Assembly (NCBI RefSeq): GCF_000526215.1
Contig: NZ_JAFQ01000003.1
Location: 163,255 to 227,254 of the forward strand
DNA from: Nocardia sp. BMG51109
Lineage (GTDB): Bacteria; Actinomycetota; Actinomycetes; Mycobacteriales; Mycobacteriaceae
Length of the DNA: 64,000 bases
Direction: 5' to 3'
A program made the position numbers and the translations under genes. The notes beneath the pieces are model-generated. The model had not been told where the DNA came from. It made no database searches and saw nothing but the letters and a program-made list of their open reading frames with translations. Of this stretch, positions 1 to 8,524 are shown in pieces; position 1 is the stretch's first letter, and each line of letters begins with the position of its first letter.

Positions 1-715
1 CGCCCAGGGCCTGGAAGGTGGCCGATCGCAGGTCTCCGGTCTGCCGGTCCAGCACGTCGATCTGGCCGGACTGGGTCACCGACAGCACGTCGCCCTCGCC
101 GGTGAACTGCACCGACACCGGCACGCCCGCGACCGGGGTGCGCCACCGCGGCTGGCCGAGCGCGTTGTAGGAGAACACGCCGCCGTTGTCGCCGACGTAG
201 ACGTTGTCGATCCCGTCCACGGCCGCGCCCGCCGCGAGGGCGTCGGGACCCATCGGATTGCAGAATCGCTTGCGGCCGGTGGGCATCTGGAAGGAGAACA
301 TCGCGCCCGAGGGGGCGGGATTCCCGACGCAGTCGGTGGGGAGGCGGGTGGTCACCCACAGCTGCCCGCCCGGTCCGACGATGGTGGGCACCGCCGCCGG
401 TCCGCCGAGCGGACGGTTCCAGTGCGGCACCAGATGCCGGGAACCCTCGACCGCGGTGGCGGCGCTGTTGCGGCCGTCGTGATAGGCCACCGGCCAGCCC
501 TTGCCGGGACCCACCTTGATGTCGTCCAATGTGGTACTGCCGCACCCGGTGACGGCGAGCAGACCGACCGCGCCGATGACCGCGACCGCCCGGCGTGCCG
601 CGCGTGCCCGCGCAGGACCGACCGCCGCGCGATCGGCGGTGGATGCCTTCCCCCCGCCCCGGTTGTGCTCGCGCGGGGATCGCCGGCTGCCGATTCGCAC
701 CTGCTGGACTCCCAT
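1..715 (-). CDS. PQQ-type beta-propeller lipoprotein (N-terminal part, runs off the window)
   Basis: Read on the minus strand from ATG at 715; the frame stays open for 238 codons to the window edge, so the C-terminus is missing. An arginine-rich N-terminus precedes a hydrophobic stretch ending in LLAVTGC, a lipobox, so the mature protein should be a membrane-anchored lipoprotein with Cys at about residue 60. The mature part shows propeller-like blades with turns such as DNVYVGDNGGVFSYNALGQ and GQIDVLDRQTGDL, typical of PQQ/quinoprotein-like repeats. By position next to a hexapeptide acyltransferase it corresponds to M. tuberculosis Rv3035 (from memory). Its ligand is unknown; a BamB-like scaffold role is only a fold analogy. 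Confidence 0.8.
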   Translation of the reverse strand, partial: MGVQQVRIGSRRSPREHNRGGGKASTADRAAVGPARARAARRAVAVIGAVGLLAVTGCGSTTLDDIKVGPGKGWPVAYHDGRNSAATAVEGSRHLVPHWNRPLGGPAAVPTIVGPGGQLWVTTRLPTDCVGNPAPSGAMFSFQMPTGRKRFCNPMGPDALAAGAAVDGIDNVYVGDNGGVFSYNALGQPRWRTPVAGVPVSVQFTGEGDVLSVTQSGQIDVLDRQTGDLRSATFQALG

Positions 716-926
716 CTGCTCGTACGGGCCTGCTCGAGACTAGAACATCGACCCCGCCGTCACCGGGCAGGGTGAGCGTGGCGCGGACCGTGTCCGCCGG
801 ACCGTGTGGCGACCGGAAATGTCGGAGGGCAGCGGCTGACCCTGCCGCGCGGCGAAAGTACCCTGGTACCTCGATGAAGACACCGCTGGACGACGCAGTC
901 GCCCGCTGGACCCGAGGGAGCAGTTC

Positions 927-1682
927 GTGACGAGCATGTGGAGCGCACCGTTGCGTGCGCGCTGGCGAGGGGCGCGTCGCCGGGATCCGGAGCAGGCGCG
1001 CTTTCTGACGGTGGCATCGCTGCGCTGGGTGCTCGCCAACCGGGCCTATACGCCGTGGTATCTGGTGCGGTATTACCGGCTGCTCAAGTTCCGCCTCGCC
1101 AACCCGCACATCGTGCTGCGCGGCATGGTCTTTCTGGGCCGCCGGGTGGAGATCCACGCGACGCCCGAGCTGAGCCGCATGGAGATCGGCAAGTGGGTGC
1201 ACATCGGCGACGGCAACGCCATTCGCTGCCACGAGGGGTCGCTGCGCATCGGCGACAAGGTGGTGTTCGGCAAGGACAACGTGGTCAACGCCTACCTCGA
1301 CATCGAGATCGGCGGATCGACGCTGGTCGCCGACTGGTGCTACATCTGCGACTTCGACCACAAGATGGACGACATCACGATGCCGATCAAGGACCAGGGC
1401 ATCGTGAAGAGCCCGGTGCGGGTCGGGCCGGACACCTGGATCGCGGCCAAGGTCACGGTGCTGCGCGGCACCCGGGTCGGCCGCGGGTGCGTACTGGGCG
1501 CGCACGCCGTGGTGAACGGCGATGTGCCCGACTACGGCATCGCCGTGGGCGCGCCCGCGAAGGTGGTCAAGAACCGCAAGGAGGCGTGGGAGGCCGCGGC
1601 GGAGGAGCGGGCGAAGCACCTCGCGGCGCTGGAGGACATCGAGCGCAAGAAGAACGGAGCCGCCGCGCCGCAGGCGAGCTAG
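927..1682 (+). CDS. left-handed beta-helix (hexapeptide repeat) acyltransferase
   Basis: 251 residues from GTG at 927, with GAGGGAG just upstream. The C-terminal two thirds show hexapeptide-repeat character (IGDGNAI, IGDKVVFGKDN, VGPDTWIAAKVTVLRGTRVG, GCVLGAHAVV, GIAVGAPAKVV), the signature of LbH acetyl/acyltransferases, with the usual VGAPAKVV C-cap. The first ~70 residues are basic and aromatic-rich (WYLVRYYRLLKFRLANP), suggesting membrane association. It is divergent from the lipoprotein gene and corresponds to M. tuberculosis Rv3034c, a transferase assigned to cell-envelope or lipopolysaccharide modification by context. The acceptor cannot be read from the sequence. Confidence 0.85.
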   Translation: MTSMWSAPLRARWRGARRRDPEQARFLTVASLRWVLANRAYTPWYLVRYYRLLKFRLANPHIVLRGMVFLGRRVEIHATPELSRMEIGKWVHIGDGNAIRCHEGSLRIGDKVVFGKDNVVNAYLDIEIGGSTLVADWCYICDFDHKMDDITMPIKDQGIVKSPVRVGPDTWIAAKVTVLRGTRVGRGCVLGAHAVVNGDVPDYGIAVGAPAKVVKNRKEAWEAAAEERAKHLAALEDIERKKNGAAAPQAS

Positions 1683-1770
1683 TCGCCGCCGCGCCCCGAT
1701 AGGGCGCACGGCCGGTGGGTGTTCCTGTCGGCGGGCGAACCTGTCGGAGGCGAGCTGTACTGTTCGGCGC

Positions 1771-2310
1771 ATGAACCGGTACGCCGCCCTCCTGCGCGGG
1801 ATCATGCCCGCCAACCCGAACATGCGTGGCGAGAAGCTGCGCGGGGTGTTCGAGGGGCTCGGTTTCGCATCGGTGGGCTCGGTTCTGGCCAGCGGCAACG
1901 TCGTGTTCGGGTGCGCCGAAACCGATGTTCCCGCATTGGAATCGCGCATCCAGCAGGCGCTGAACGCCGAGCTGGGCATCGGCGGCGGCACCATCGTCCG
2001 CAGCCGCGACGAGCTGCGAGAACTCGTGGATTCCGACCCGTTCCCGGGGCTGACGCACGGGCGCAACACCTACCTGACCGCGACGTTCCTCAAGGATCGG
2101 GCCGGGGGTGCGCCGCCGGAGCCTCCGGCGGCTCTGGCCGCCGCGGTGCGGATAGTCGGCTACGATCGCGCTGCGGGGGCGGTGCTGGCGGTCATCGACA
2201 ACTCCGTGAGCGGTACGACAAACCACATGACGTGGCTGGAAACCGTGTACGGCAAGGACATCACGACGCGCACCTGGCTCACGGTGCAGAAGGTCTCGGC
2301 GAAGCTCTAG
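1771..2310 (+). CDS. DUF1697 family protein
   Basis: 179 residues from ATG at 1771, with GTCGGAGGCGAG about 20 nt upstream. The N-terminus MNRYAALLRGIMPANPNMRG and the later GFASVGSVLASGNVVF and TNHMTWLETVYGKDITTRTW match the DUF1697 family (fold related to alpha/beta ferredoxin-like domains). Full length for the family. No enzymatic function is established for DUF1697. It sits alone between the acyltransferase and the protease gene, with no overlap to either. Confidence 0.85.
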   Translation: MNRYAALLRGIMPANPNMRGEKLRGVFEGLGFASVGSVLASGNVVFGCAETDVPALESRIQQALNAELGIGGGTIVRSRDELRELVDSDPFPGLTHGRNTYLTATFLKDRAGGAPPEPPAALAAAVRIVGYDRAAGAVLAVIDNSVSGTTNHMTWLETVYGKDITTRTWLTVQKVSAKL

Positions 2311-2501
2311 CCGCTTCGCCGCGAAACATCCCCTCCGGCAAGCGTGTTCGGGGAGTTCACATCGGCCGGGTCGGACGGTCCGAGGGGAGCACGACGTCGT
2401 CGTGTAGCGGTTGATCACCGAGGAGAGTCGGCTCGGGGGAGCGCGATCGATCTCGATCGCGAGCAGCGGTTGTCCACGCACATCCAATCGCAGGGGGAGA
2501 C

Positions 2502-4136
2502 ATGATGAAGGCTTGTCTGGCCGGCCTGTGGGCCGTCCTCGTGGTGCTGGTCGCGGTGCCGGTGGCGGCGCAGCCGAATCCGCCGTCGCTGTCGACGGTG
2601 CCGAAGACGATCCACCGCAGCAGCCACGGATCGGTCCGCCAGGTCGTTCCGGATCGGCCGATTCCGGTGCCGGGCAGCGGAATTCGTACCCTCGATCCCG
2701 GTGCCGCGGCGCTCGCGCATATCGCCGGCCTCGAGCAGATGTTCGGTGCCGCGGCGGATCTCGTCGTCGAGGGGGTGTCCCGCCGGGCGGGTGGCAGCAC
2801 GGTCCGGCTCGTCCAGCGCATCGAGGGGGTTCCCGTGTACGGCGCCGCCGTCGCGGTGGCGCTGCGGTCCGACGGTTCGCTGCTGTCGGCAACGGGCGCC
2901 CTGACGGAGCGGATCGTCGGCGGCTATTCCTCCGGCGGCGAGCTTCCGTCGGCCCGGCGCACCGCGGTCGCCAGGGCGGCCGAGTTGTCCGCACGCGGTG
3001 CGGAGACGGTGCGGGTGCGTGCCGCGTCGGCGGCCTGGTTCGATCCGGGCCTGATCGATGATCGGCGACCCGATGCTCCCGCCGTCCCGGCATACCGCTA
3101 CGACCTGGCGGCGGGTGGGCGGCTGTGGCGGATATTCGTCGCCGCGGGCCCCGGCGGCGCGGTGCTCGACGCCTGGCCCGCCGAGCCGGCCCTCGATCGC
3201 GTGGTGTGCGATGCGGATTCGCACGGCGAGGAGGGCAAGCTCGGCATCCCCTGTGGTGCGGCGGGCAGTTATCCCGTGGTCCGCGCGGAGGGCCGGCGCC
3301 GGGTCGCCGGCAACGAGGATGCGAACAAGGTCTACGACTGGATGGGCGACACCGAGAACTTCTACCGCCGCCACACCGACCTGGGCAGCCTGACCGAACT
3401 GATCGGCATCGAGGTGAAGGACGGCGGCGGGAAGGCGTTGCGCGCCACCGTCCGTGTCTGCGTCGATGCCTGCCCGTACGCGAACGCGTACTGGACCGAC
3501 GAGCAGGGCTTCGTGATCGGCGGCGCGGTGCTCGGTCCGGATGTCGTCGCCCACGAGCTGACCCACGGCGTCACCGAGCGAATCAGCGGCCTGAACTATC
3601 TCAACGAGTCCGGCGCGATCAACGAGTCGATGTCCGACGTGTTCGGCGAATTCACCGAACTGACGAGCACGCGCGGCAAGCGTGCCGATCGCTGGAAGAT
3701 CGGCAACGGCACCGTATCGGGCGTCATCCGGGACATGAAGTCGCCGGGATCGGCTCCCGAGCCGCAGCCGGAGGTCTACGAGGGGCCGGGCTGGGTGCCC
3801 GCGACCCACTCCGATCGGCATCCGGCGCCGGACCATGGCGGTGTACACACCAACAGCGGTGTGGGTAACAGGCTTGCCTACCTGATCACCGATGGTGGCA
3901 CCGTCGGCGGCCGCAAGGTCGAAGGGATCGGCCTCGACAAGGCCGCGTCCCTGTACTGGACCGTGCAGACCCAGCTGTACCCGAGCGCCGACTACCCGGC
4001 GCTGGCGAACACTCTGATTACGGTGTGCCACAACAACATCGATGACAAGATCGCCGGGTTCACCGAGGACGACTGCGCTCGGGTGGAACACGCCGTCGAG
4101 GCCGTGCGCATCCCGTTGCTGCGCGACCGGGCCTGA
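2502..4136 (+). CDS. secreted M4 (thermolysin-like) neutral metallopeptidase
   Basis: 544 residues, start at ATG 2502 (a second ATG follows directly), with GGGGGAGAC upstream. A signal peptide (hydrophobic to VPVAAQ, about residue 24) is followed by an FTP/propeptide region (about 40-220, including SRRAGGSTVRLVQRIEGVPVYG) and the catalytic domain. The zinc site is visible: HELTH at 351-355 with the third ligand E375 in NESMSD, the 20-residue spacing of thermolysin; a late H in HTNSGVGN is the usual catalytic histidine region. Expected to be exported, autoprocessed and active outside the cell. Single-gene unit preceded by a ~190-bp non-coding stretch. Confidence 0.93.
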   Translation: MMKACLAGLWAVLVVLVAVPVAAQPNPPSLSTVPKTIHRSSHGSVRQVVPDRPIPVPGSGIRTLDPGAAALAHIAGLEQMFGAAADLVVEGVSRRAGGSTVRLVQRIEGVPVYGAAVAVALRSDGSLLSATGALTERIVGGYSSGGELPSARRTAVARAAELSARGAETVRVRAASAAWFDPGLIDDRRPDAPAVPAYRYDLAAGGRLWRIFVAAGPGGAVLDAWPAEPALDRVVCDADSHGEEGKLGIPCGAAGSYPVVRAEGRRRVAGNEDANKVYDWMGDTENFYRRHTDLGSLTELIGIEVKDGGGKALRATVRVCVDACPYANAYWTDEQGFVIGGAVLGPDVVAHELTHGVTERISGLNYLNESGAINESMSDVFGEFTELTSTRGKRADRWKIGNGTVSGVIRDMKSPGSAPEPQPEVYEGPGWVPATHSDRHPAPDHGGVHTNSGVGNRLAYLITDGGTVGGRKVEGIGLDKAASLYWTVQTQLYPSADYPALANTLITVCHNNIDDKIAGFTEDDCARVEHAVEAVRIPLLRDRA

Positions 4137-4225
4137 GTTGTCCGGCCGGGCACTCCGGCCGGTTCTGCCCGCATCCGTCGCGGGCGCCGATTGTTAGTAT
4201 GTCCCGCAACCGAGAGGATCGATCA

Positions 4226-4750
4226 GTGACGACTGCACCGCTCGAGGACCGCGTAACCAACCTGGAGAGCCTGATGGCAACCAAGGCGACAGTCTCCCAA
4301 GTGGCAGAACTCAGGGCTCGATCCGAACAGCGCCACCAAGCTGTGCTGGAAGAGTTCGGCTTGGTCCATGCGAAGCTGGCTCAGCACGATGTCAGGTTCG
4401 ACAGTATCGATGCCCGGTTCGATGGCATCGATGCTCGCCTTGACGGTATGGATGCCCGGTTCGACGGTATCGATGCTCGCCTTGACGGTATGGATGCCCG
4501 GTTCGACGGTATCGATGCTCGCCTTGACGGTATGGATGCCCGGTTCGACGGTATCGATGCTCGTCTCGATGGTATGGATGCCCGGTTCGACGGTATCGAT
4601 GCTCGCCTTGACGGTATGGATGCCCGGTTCGACGGTATTGATACCCGCCTCGATGGTATAGATGCCAGGCTCGACACACAGGGCGCCGTTCTGGAAACTC
4701 ACACGGCGTTGTTGAACCGGATCCTCGACCGCCTTCCGGCCGGGGACTGA
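4226..4750 (+). CDS. repeat-containing coiled-coil protein of unknown function
   Basis: 174 residues if translation starts at GTG 4226 (GAGAGGA 8 nt upstream); ATG at 4199 is in frame but overlaps a -10-like TTAGTAT and has no ribosome site. The N-terminal ~45 residues form a heptad helix (LEDRVTNLESLMATKATVSQ). The centre is six near-identical 14-residue units of the type DARFDGIDARLDGM, and the end returns to heptads (LETHTALLNRILDRL). Hydrophobic residues every 3-4 positions predict one long parallel coiled coil. No enzymatic motif, signal peptide or membrane segment is seen. Similar repeat coiled coils occur sporadically in actinobacteria and phage structural proteins, but I assign no function. 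Confidence 0.75.
   Translation: MTTAPLEDRVTNLESLMATKATVSQVAELRARSEQRHQAVLEEFGLVHAKLAQHDVRFDSIDARFDGIDARLDGMDARFDGIDARLDGMDARFDGIDARLDGMDARFDGIDARLDGMDARFDGIDARLDGMDARFDGIDTRLDGIDARLDTQGAVLETHTALLNRILDRLPAGD
4409..4660 (+). repeat. 42-bp in-frame tandem repeat, six units
   Basis: Units begin at 4409, 4451, 4493, 4535, 4577 and 4619, each starting GATGCCCGGTTCGA (the first six differ by only a few bases), with a degenerate seventh from 4661. The 42-bp period equals two heptads, so unit gain or loss preserves the coiled-coil register. Near-identity at synonymous sites points to recent expansion rather than selection on protein alone. Confidence 0.95.
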
Positions 4751-4821
4751 CGAGCAGTCGGTGAGGTAGGCCCAGAGTGATGCCGGGGCCTACCTCATCC
4801 TGCGCGGGCCGGAACTCGACG

Positions 4822-6114
4822 CTATGCCGCTCGTCGCTGTTCGGAGGCCGGTGCGGGCGTGTCCTTCTCGTTCTCGGCGAATCCGGGTCGGCCGGTGCCG
4901 ATGAAGGCCACCAGCCAGGACACCACCGCGGCGAAGCGATTGCGGAAGCCGACCAGGTAGAACAGGTGCACCGCCAGCCACGTCACCCAGGCGACGAAAC
5001 CGGTGAACTTGACCTTGTCGTTCAGCTTGGTAACGGCGCTGAACCGGCTGATCACCGCCATCGAGCCCTTGTCCCAGTAGACGAACGGAGTGCCGGGCTG
5101 CTTCTTGCGGCGAATGATGTCGGCGACGTGGCGGCCCTCCTGCATCGCCGTCGGCGACTGTCCCGGGTAGCCGTTGAGCGAGGTCATATCGCCGATCGCG
5201 TAGATGTCGGCATGCCCGCCGACGGTGCAGTCCTGATTGATCAGCAGCCGCCCGGCGCGGTCGGTCTCGCACCCCGTGGCGGCGGCGAGCAGGTTCGCAA
5301 AACCGCCGGCCTGTACGCCCGCCGACCACACCACGGTCTCGGCCCCGATGCCGCGCTCGACGCCGTCCTTGGTCCGGACGGTCACCTTGCCCGCTTCGAT
5401 ATCGGTCACGAACGTGTCCAGCAGCACCTCAACACCGTTGCGGGCCAACGACTCTCGCGCATACTCCGACAGGCTGCCGCCGAACGGGGGGAGCACGGCC
5501 GGGGCGCCCTCCACCAGCGAGACCGAAATCTCCTGGTGGTAGTGCCGTTTGGCGAGTTCCTTCAGCTGACCGGCGACCTCGACGCCGGTCGGGCCCGCGC
5601 CTACCACCACGAAGCTCAGCAGCCGCTGCCGCGAATCCGGATCGGCCGTCGCCGCCTCGGTGAACACCCGCTCGATCTGCGCGCGCAGCCGCTGGGCGTC
5701 CTCGATGGTTTTGAGCGAATAGGTCTTCTCGGCGAAATCGTCTCGTCCGAAATAGGACTGGTTGGCACCGGTAGCCGCGATCAACGAGCCGTAGCGGATC
5801 TGCTCGGGTCCCTCCGGTGTCTCGTAGGTGAGCACCGCGCCCTCGGCATCGATGTCGACGACCTTGCCCAGCCGCACCTTCGCGCCCTTGTGTCGGCGCA
5901 GCACCTGCGCGATCGACGGGGCGATATCGGCGGCGGGCAGCACACCGGTCGCAACCTGATACAGCAGCGGCTGGAACAGATGCTCCGGCGTGCTGGAGAT
6001 GAGTACGTAGTCGACCCCCGACTTGCTCAGCTGCTTCGCGGCGGCGAGTCCGCCGAAGCCCGACCCGACGATGACTACATCAGCGGTTTCGATCCCCGCG
6101 TCCACGTGTTGCAT
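4822..6114 (-). CDS. ndh: type II NADH:quinone oxidoreductase (NDH-2)
   Basis: 430 residues. Two Rossmann motifs are present: VVIVGSGFGGLAAAK at the N-terminus for FAD and FVVVGAGPTGVEVAG near residue 170 for NADH. A conserved C-terminal membrane-associating segment (WVTWLAVHLFYLVGFRNRF) is typical of NDH-2, as are ATGANQSYFG and YAIGDMTSLNGYPG. It would feed electrons from NADH to menaquinone at the inner face of the membrane without proton pumping. It is divergent from a LysR regulator with a 112-bp intergenic region, suggesting regulation by that neighbour. A second, membrane-fused NDH-2-like protein lies at 37-39 kb. Confidence 0.92.
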   Translation of the reverse strand: MQHVDAGIETADVVIVGSGFGGLAAAKQLSKSGVDYVLISSTPEHLFQPLLYQVATGVLPAADIAPSIAQVLRRHKGAKVRLGKVVDIDAEGAVLTYETPEGPEQIRYGSLIAATGANQSYFGRDDFAEKTYSLKTIEDAQRLRAQIERVFTEAATADPDSRQRLLSFVVVGAGPTGVEVAGQLKELAKRHYHQEISVSLVEGAPAVLPPFGGSLSEYARESLARNGVEVLLDTFVTDIEAGKVTVRTKDGVERGIGAETVVWSAGVQAGGFANLLAAATGCETDRAGRLLINQDCTVGGHADIYAIGDMTSLNGYPGQSPTAMQEGRHVADIIRRKKQPGTPFVYWDKGSMAVISRFSAVTKLNDKVKFTGFVAWVTWLAVHLFYLVGFRNRFAAVVSWLVAFIGTGRPGFAENEKDTPAPASEQRRAA

Positions 6115-6185
6115 GACAGCCTCCTTCCATCATTACCAACCGCGATTCGGAACGAGAATGTTCCAGGGGTCAGGGCGCATAATTT

Positions 6186-6200
6186 AGATGACTCTTATCT
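6186..6200. promoter_or_regulatory. candidate LysR-type operator in the ndh/lysR intergenic region
   Basis: A short interrupted dyad AGAT-N7-ATCT lies 27 bp before the LysR start and within the divergent intergenic space, the usual place for a LysR box. Arms are only 4 bp, so this is a positional suggestion, not a proven site. Confidence 0.3.
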
Positions 6201-6226
6201 GGATCGGTCATGAATGGGAGATCTCG

Positions 6227-7084
6227 ATGGAACTGAGGCAGCTGTCGTACTTCGTGGCAGTGTGCGAGGAGCTGAGCTTCAGCCGGGCGGCTCAGCGATG
6301 CTTCATATCGCAATCGGCTATCAGTCACCAAATCGCGCGGCTCGAACATGATCTTGGTGTGCAGTTGTTCGAGCGTTCGACGAGATCGGTGGTCCCGACG
6401 GACGCAACGACTCGGCTACTTCCGCTTGCCAAGCAAATGCTGAGTCTGGAGTCGGCCATTCGCGCTGCTGTGCGGGCATCCGGCCCGCGCATTCGCCTGG
6501 CCGCCAACATGTCCTTCGCAACGCGGTCGCTCTCGGCCATCGCCGGTGCGCGGGAGGCGCATCCGGGTGCGGAGATCGAGTTCGTGATCAAGTCCTTCCG
6601 GCACCGCATCGCCGCGGTGGCCGATGGCGATTGTGATCTTGCTCTCATTCGCGGGAGCGTTGATCAGCCCGGTCTTCGGGTCGAACAACTGTGGGTGGAG
6701 GACCTCGTCATAGCCGTCGCGACGGCCCATCCGCTGGCGGGGCGGGCGGACGTGACGCTCACCGAATTGGGGAATTATCCGTTGCTGCTCCCGCCGGAAC
6801 AGGAACAGGTGCTGTTGCACACCGTGGTCCGGCAGGCGTTCGCCGACCTGCCCACCCGGCCGACCTACGGTCCGCCGATCCCGCCGGACCACACCGCCAC
6901 CATGGAGCTGGTCAACCGGCCGGACGCGTGGACCGTCCTCTACGCCGATACGCCGGCCGACGGAATCGCGGCGCTGAAGCTGACGGGCCGCCCACTGCGC
7001 ATCCCGGTCTCGGCCGTGCTGCGCAGCGATATGCGGCCGTCGCCGATCCTCACGACGCTGCTCGCGGCACTGCACAGCGCGTGA
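6227..7084 (+). CDS. LysR-family transcriptional regulator
   Basis: 285 residues from ATG 6227 (GGGAG 8 nt upstream); this start places MELRQLSYFVAVCEELSFS at the N-terminus exactly as in the family. The winged HTH spans about 1-60 (SRAAQRCFISQSAISHQIARLEHDLG), followed by the periplasmic-binding-protein-like effector domain (about 90-285). Divergent from ndh, so a regulator of ndh and of itself is the likely role. The co-inducer is unknown. Confidence 0.93.
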   Translation: MELRQLSYFVAVCEELSFSRAAQRCFISQSAISHQIARLEHDLGVQLFERSTRSVVPTDATTRLLPLAKQMLSLESAIRAAVRASGPRIRLAANMSFATRSLSAIAGAREAHPGAEIEFVIKSFRHRIAAVADGDCDLALIRGSVDQPGLRVEQLWVEDLVIAVATAHPLAGRADVTLTELGNYPLLLPPEQEQVLLHTVVRQAFADLPTRPTYGPPIPPDHTATMELVNRPDAWTVLYADTPADGIAALKLTGRPLRIPVSAVLRSDMRPSPILTTLLAALHSA

Positions 7085-7121
7085 CGGCCGGACCGGGATC
7101 GCCGTTGGACCGACGATCGTG

Positions 7122-7748
7122 TCAAGAACGAGACTCCAGACGCTGGAACAGGTATTCGACGAGTGTGATCAGCGACCGCAGGCAGGGGCCCCGGTCGCGG
7201 GCGTCCAGGGCGGTCAGCGGGGTATCCGGCTCCAGGTCGAGGGCCTCGCGGATCTCGTGCAGCGGATAGCGTTGCGCGCCCTCGAACTCGTTGACCGCGA
7301 CCGAGTACGGCACGCCGCGCTCCTCGAGGATCGCGAGCACCTCGTCGGCCTTGTCGATGCGCCGGGTGTCGACCAGCACCAGCGCGCCGAGCGCGCCGCG
7401 GGCCAGCTCCTCCCACAGCGGTAGGAACCGCCGTTGCCCGGGTGTGCCGAAAAGGTACAGCGCCAGTTGGGTATTCAGCGTGATGCGGCCGAAATCCATG
7501 GCGACGGTGGTGGTCTGCTTGCCGGGCAGGTCGGCCATGTCGTCCACGCCGATGCTGGCCTCGGTGATCGTCTCCTCGGTGCGCAGCGGCCGGATCTCCG
7601 ACACGCTGCTCACGAAGGTGGTCTTGCCGACGCCGAAATTGCCTGCCACCAAGAGCTTCACCGACCGGGTGACCGTTTCGGGCACATAGTCGACGGTGCG
7701 ATCGGTGAGGGCCGACGGGCGCTCAGACGGCGAGAGCGCGGAGCCCAT
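7122..7748 (-). CDS. cvnD: conservon GTPase-like ATP/GTP-binding protein CvnD
   Basis: 208 residues. P-loop GNFGVGKTT near residue 35, switch-like TTTVAMDFGRI and a G3-like LFGTPGQRRF identify the small Ras/MglA-like GTPase found as the last member of actinobacterial conservons; the NKxD motif appears altered to VNEFEG. The start overlaps the end of cvnC by 26 bp, showing tight coupling. In conservons CvnD acts with CvnA, CvnB and CvnC in a membrane-associated complex likened to eukaryotic G-protein signalling. The output here is unknown. Confidence 0.9.
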   Translation of the reverse strand: MGSALSPSERPSALTDRTVDYVPETVTRSVKLLVAGNFGVGKTTFVSSVSEIRPLRTEETITEASIGVDDMADLPGKQTTTVAMDFGRITLNTQLALYLFGTPGQRRFLPLWEELARGALGALVLVDTRRIDKADEVLAILEERGVPYSVAVNEFEGAQRYPLHEIREALDLEPDTPLTALDARDRGPCLRSLITLVEYLFQRLESRS

Positions 7749-8073
7749 GCAGTACCTCCTCGAGCAGGGCGAGTTCGGGAACCTGGTCGACCGGGGCCGG
7801 ATTCACCAGGTGGCCGCTGTCCAACAGATCGGACGCGACGATCTTGACCACCGAGGGCGGTAGGTCGAGATAAGCGGCGATCTCGGCGATCGACAGCGCA
7901 CCACGACGGCTGCACACGCTCATCACCCGGAGCGCGTCCGGGGTGCTGCCCGGGGGCGGATCCTGCGCTGTCACCACCAGGGTCACCAGATCCAGCACCC
8001 GGGTGGCACGCGAACGCCCGCCGGTGCGCACATACGCCCGGACCAGATCGGGATCGCGCCGATGCCTGCTCAT
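7723..8073 (-). CDS. cvnC: DUF742 protein CvnC
   Basis: 116 residues. It contains RSRATRVLDLVTLVV followed by a winged-helix-like segment (EIAAYLDLPPSVVKIVASDLLDSGHLV), typical of DUF742. It is third in the four-gene conservon and overlaps cvnD by 26 bp. The helix-turn-helix-like region suggests a protein or nucleic-acid interface, but DUF742 has no settled biochemical role. Confidence 0.9.
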   Translation of the reverse strand: MSRHRRDPDLVRAYVRTGGRSRATRVLDLVTLVVTAQDPPPGSTPDALRVMSVCSRRGALSIAEIAAYLDLPPSVVKIVASDLLDSGHLVNPAPVDQVPELALLEEVLHGLRALAV

Positions 8074-8116
8074 GCGGTATCCATCATTCGCTCGCTGCGC
8101 GCTCGCACGGCCGCCC

Positions 8117-8524
8117 CTACCGCTGACGCGGCAGGCTGCCGAGTTCGCGCCCGACCCGGGCGGCGAGCTCGTTCATCCGGTGGGCGACCAGGTTGACGTC
8201 CACCTGGGTGGTGGTGGAGACGCCGATCAGCGCGCCGTCCCCGGCCGCGGTGATGAAGATCATCCCGTCGTCGTATTCGGTCATGTTCTGCCGCACCGAG
8301 TTCGCCGCGCCGCAGAACTCGCCGAGTGCCTTGCCCAGCGACCGCAGCCCGGACGCGGCGGCGGCGAACCGCTCGGCATCGTCGACCGAGATGTCGCCGA
8401 CCTGAGCGATGCGCAGGCCGTCTTCCGAGAGCAGGACGGCGAACCGGACGCCGGGAACATTGAGGTCTTCGAGCATCCAAGCCAGTTTTTCGCCGTCGGT
8501 GACGGCCGTACCGGGTGTGCCCAT
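8117..8524 (-). CDS. cvnB: roadblock/LC7 domain protein CvnB
   Basis: 135 residues from ATG 8524, which shares one base with the cvnA stop (TGATG). The sequence has the roadblock/LC7 pattern (LAWMLEDLNVPGVRFAVLLSEDGL and MTEYDDGMIFITAAGDGALIGV). MglB-like roadblock proteins act as GTPase-activating or scaffold partners of small GTPases, which fits the nearby CvnD. An in-frame TTG one codon upstream is possible but unnecessary. Confidence 0.92.
   Translation of the reverse strand: MGTPGTAVTDGEKLAWMLEDLNVPGVRFAVLLSEDGLRIAQVGDISVDDAERFAAAASGLRSLGKALGEFCGAANSVRQNMTEYDDGMIFITAAGDGALIGVSTTTQVDVNLVAHRMNELAARVGRELGSLPRQR

Noticed and set aside
2415..4091. 558-codon minus-strand frame opposite the M4 protease
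   Set aside because: Shadow of a gene with intact HEXXH motif; sequence is compositionally antisense and unrelated to any family.
4409..4660. CRISPR-like array
   Set aside because: Units are contiguous with no spacers, lie in frame inside a gene and encode heptads; the same applies to 14628-14762.
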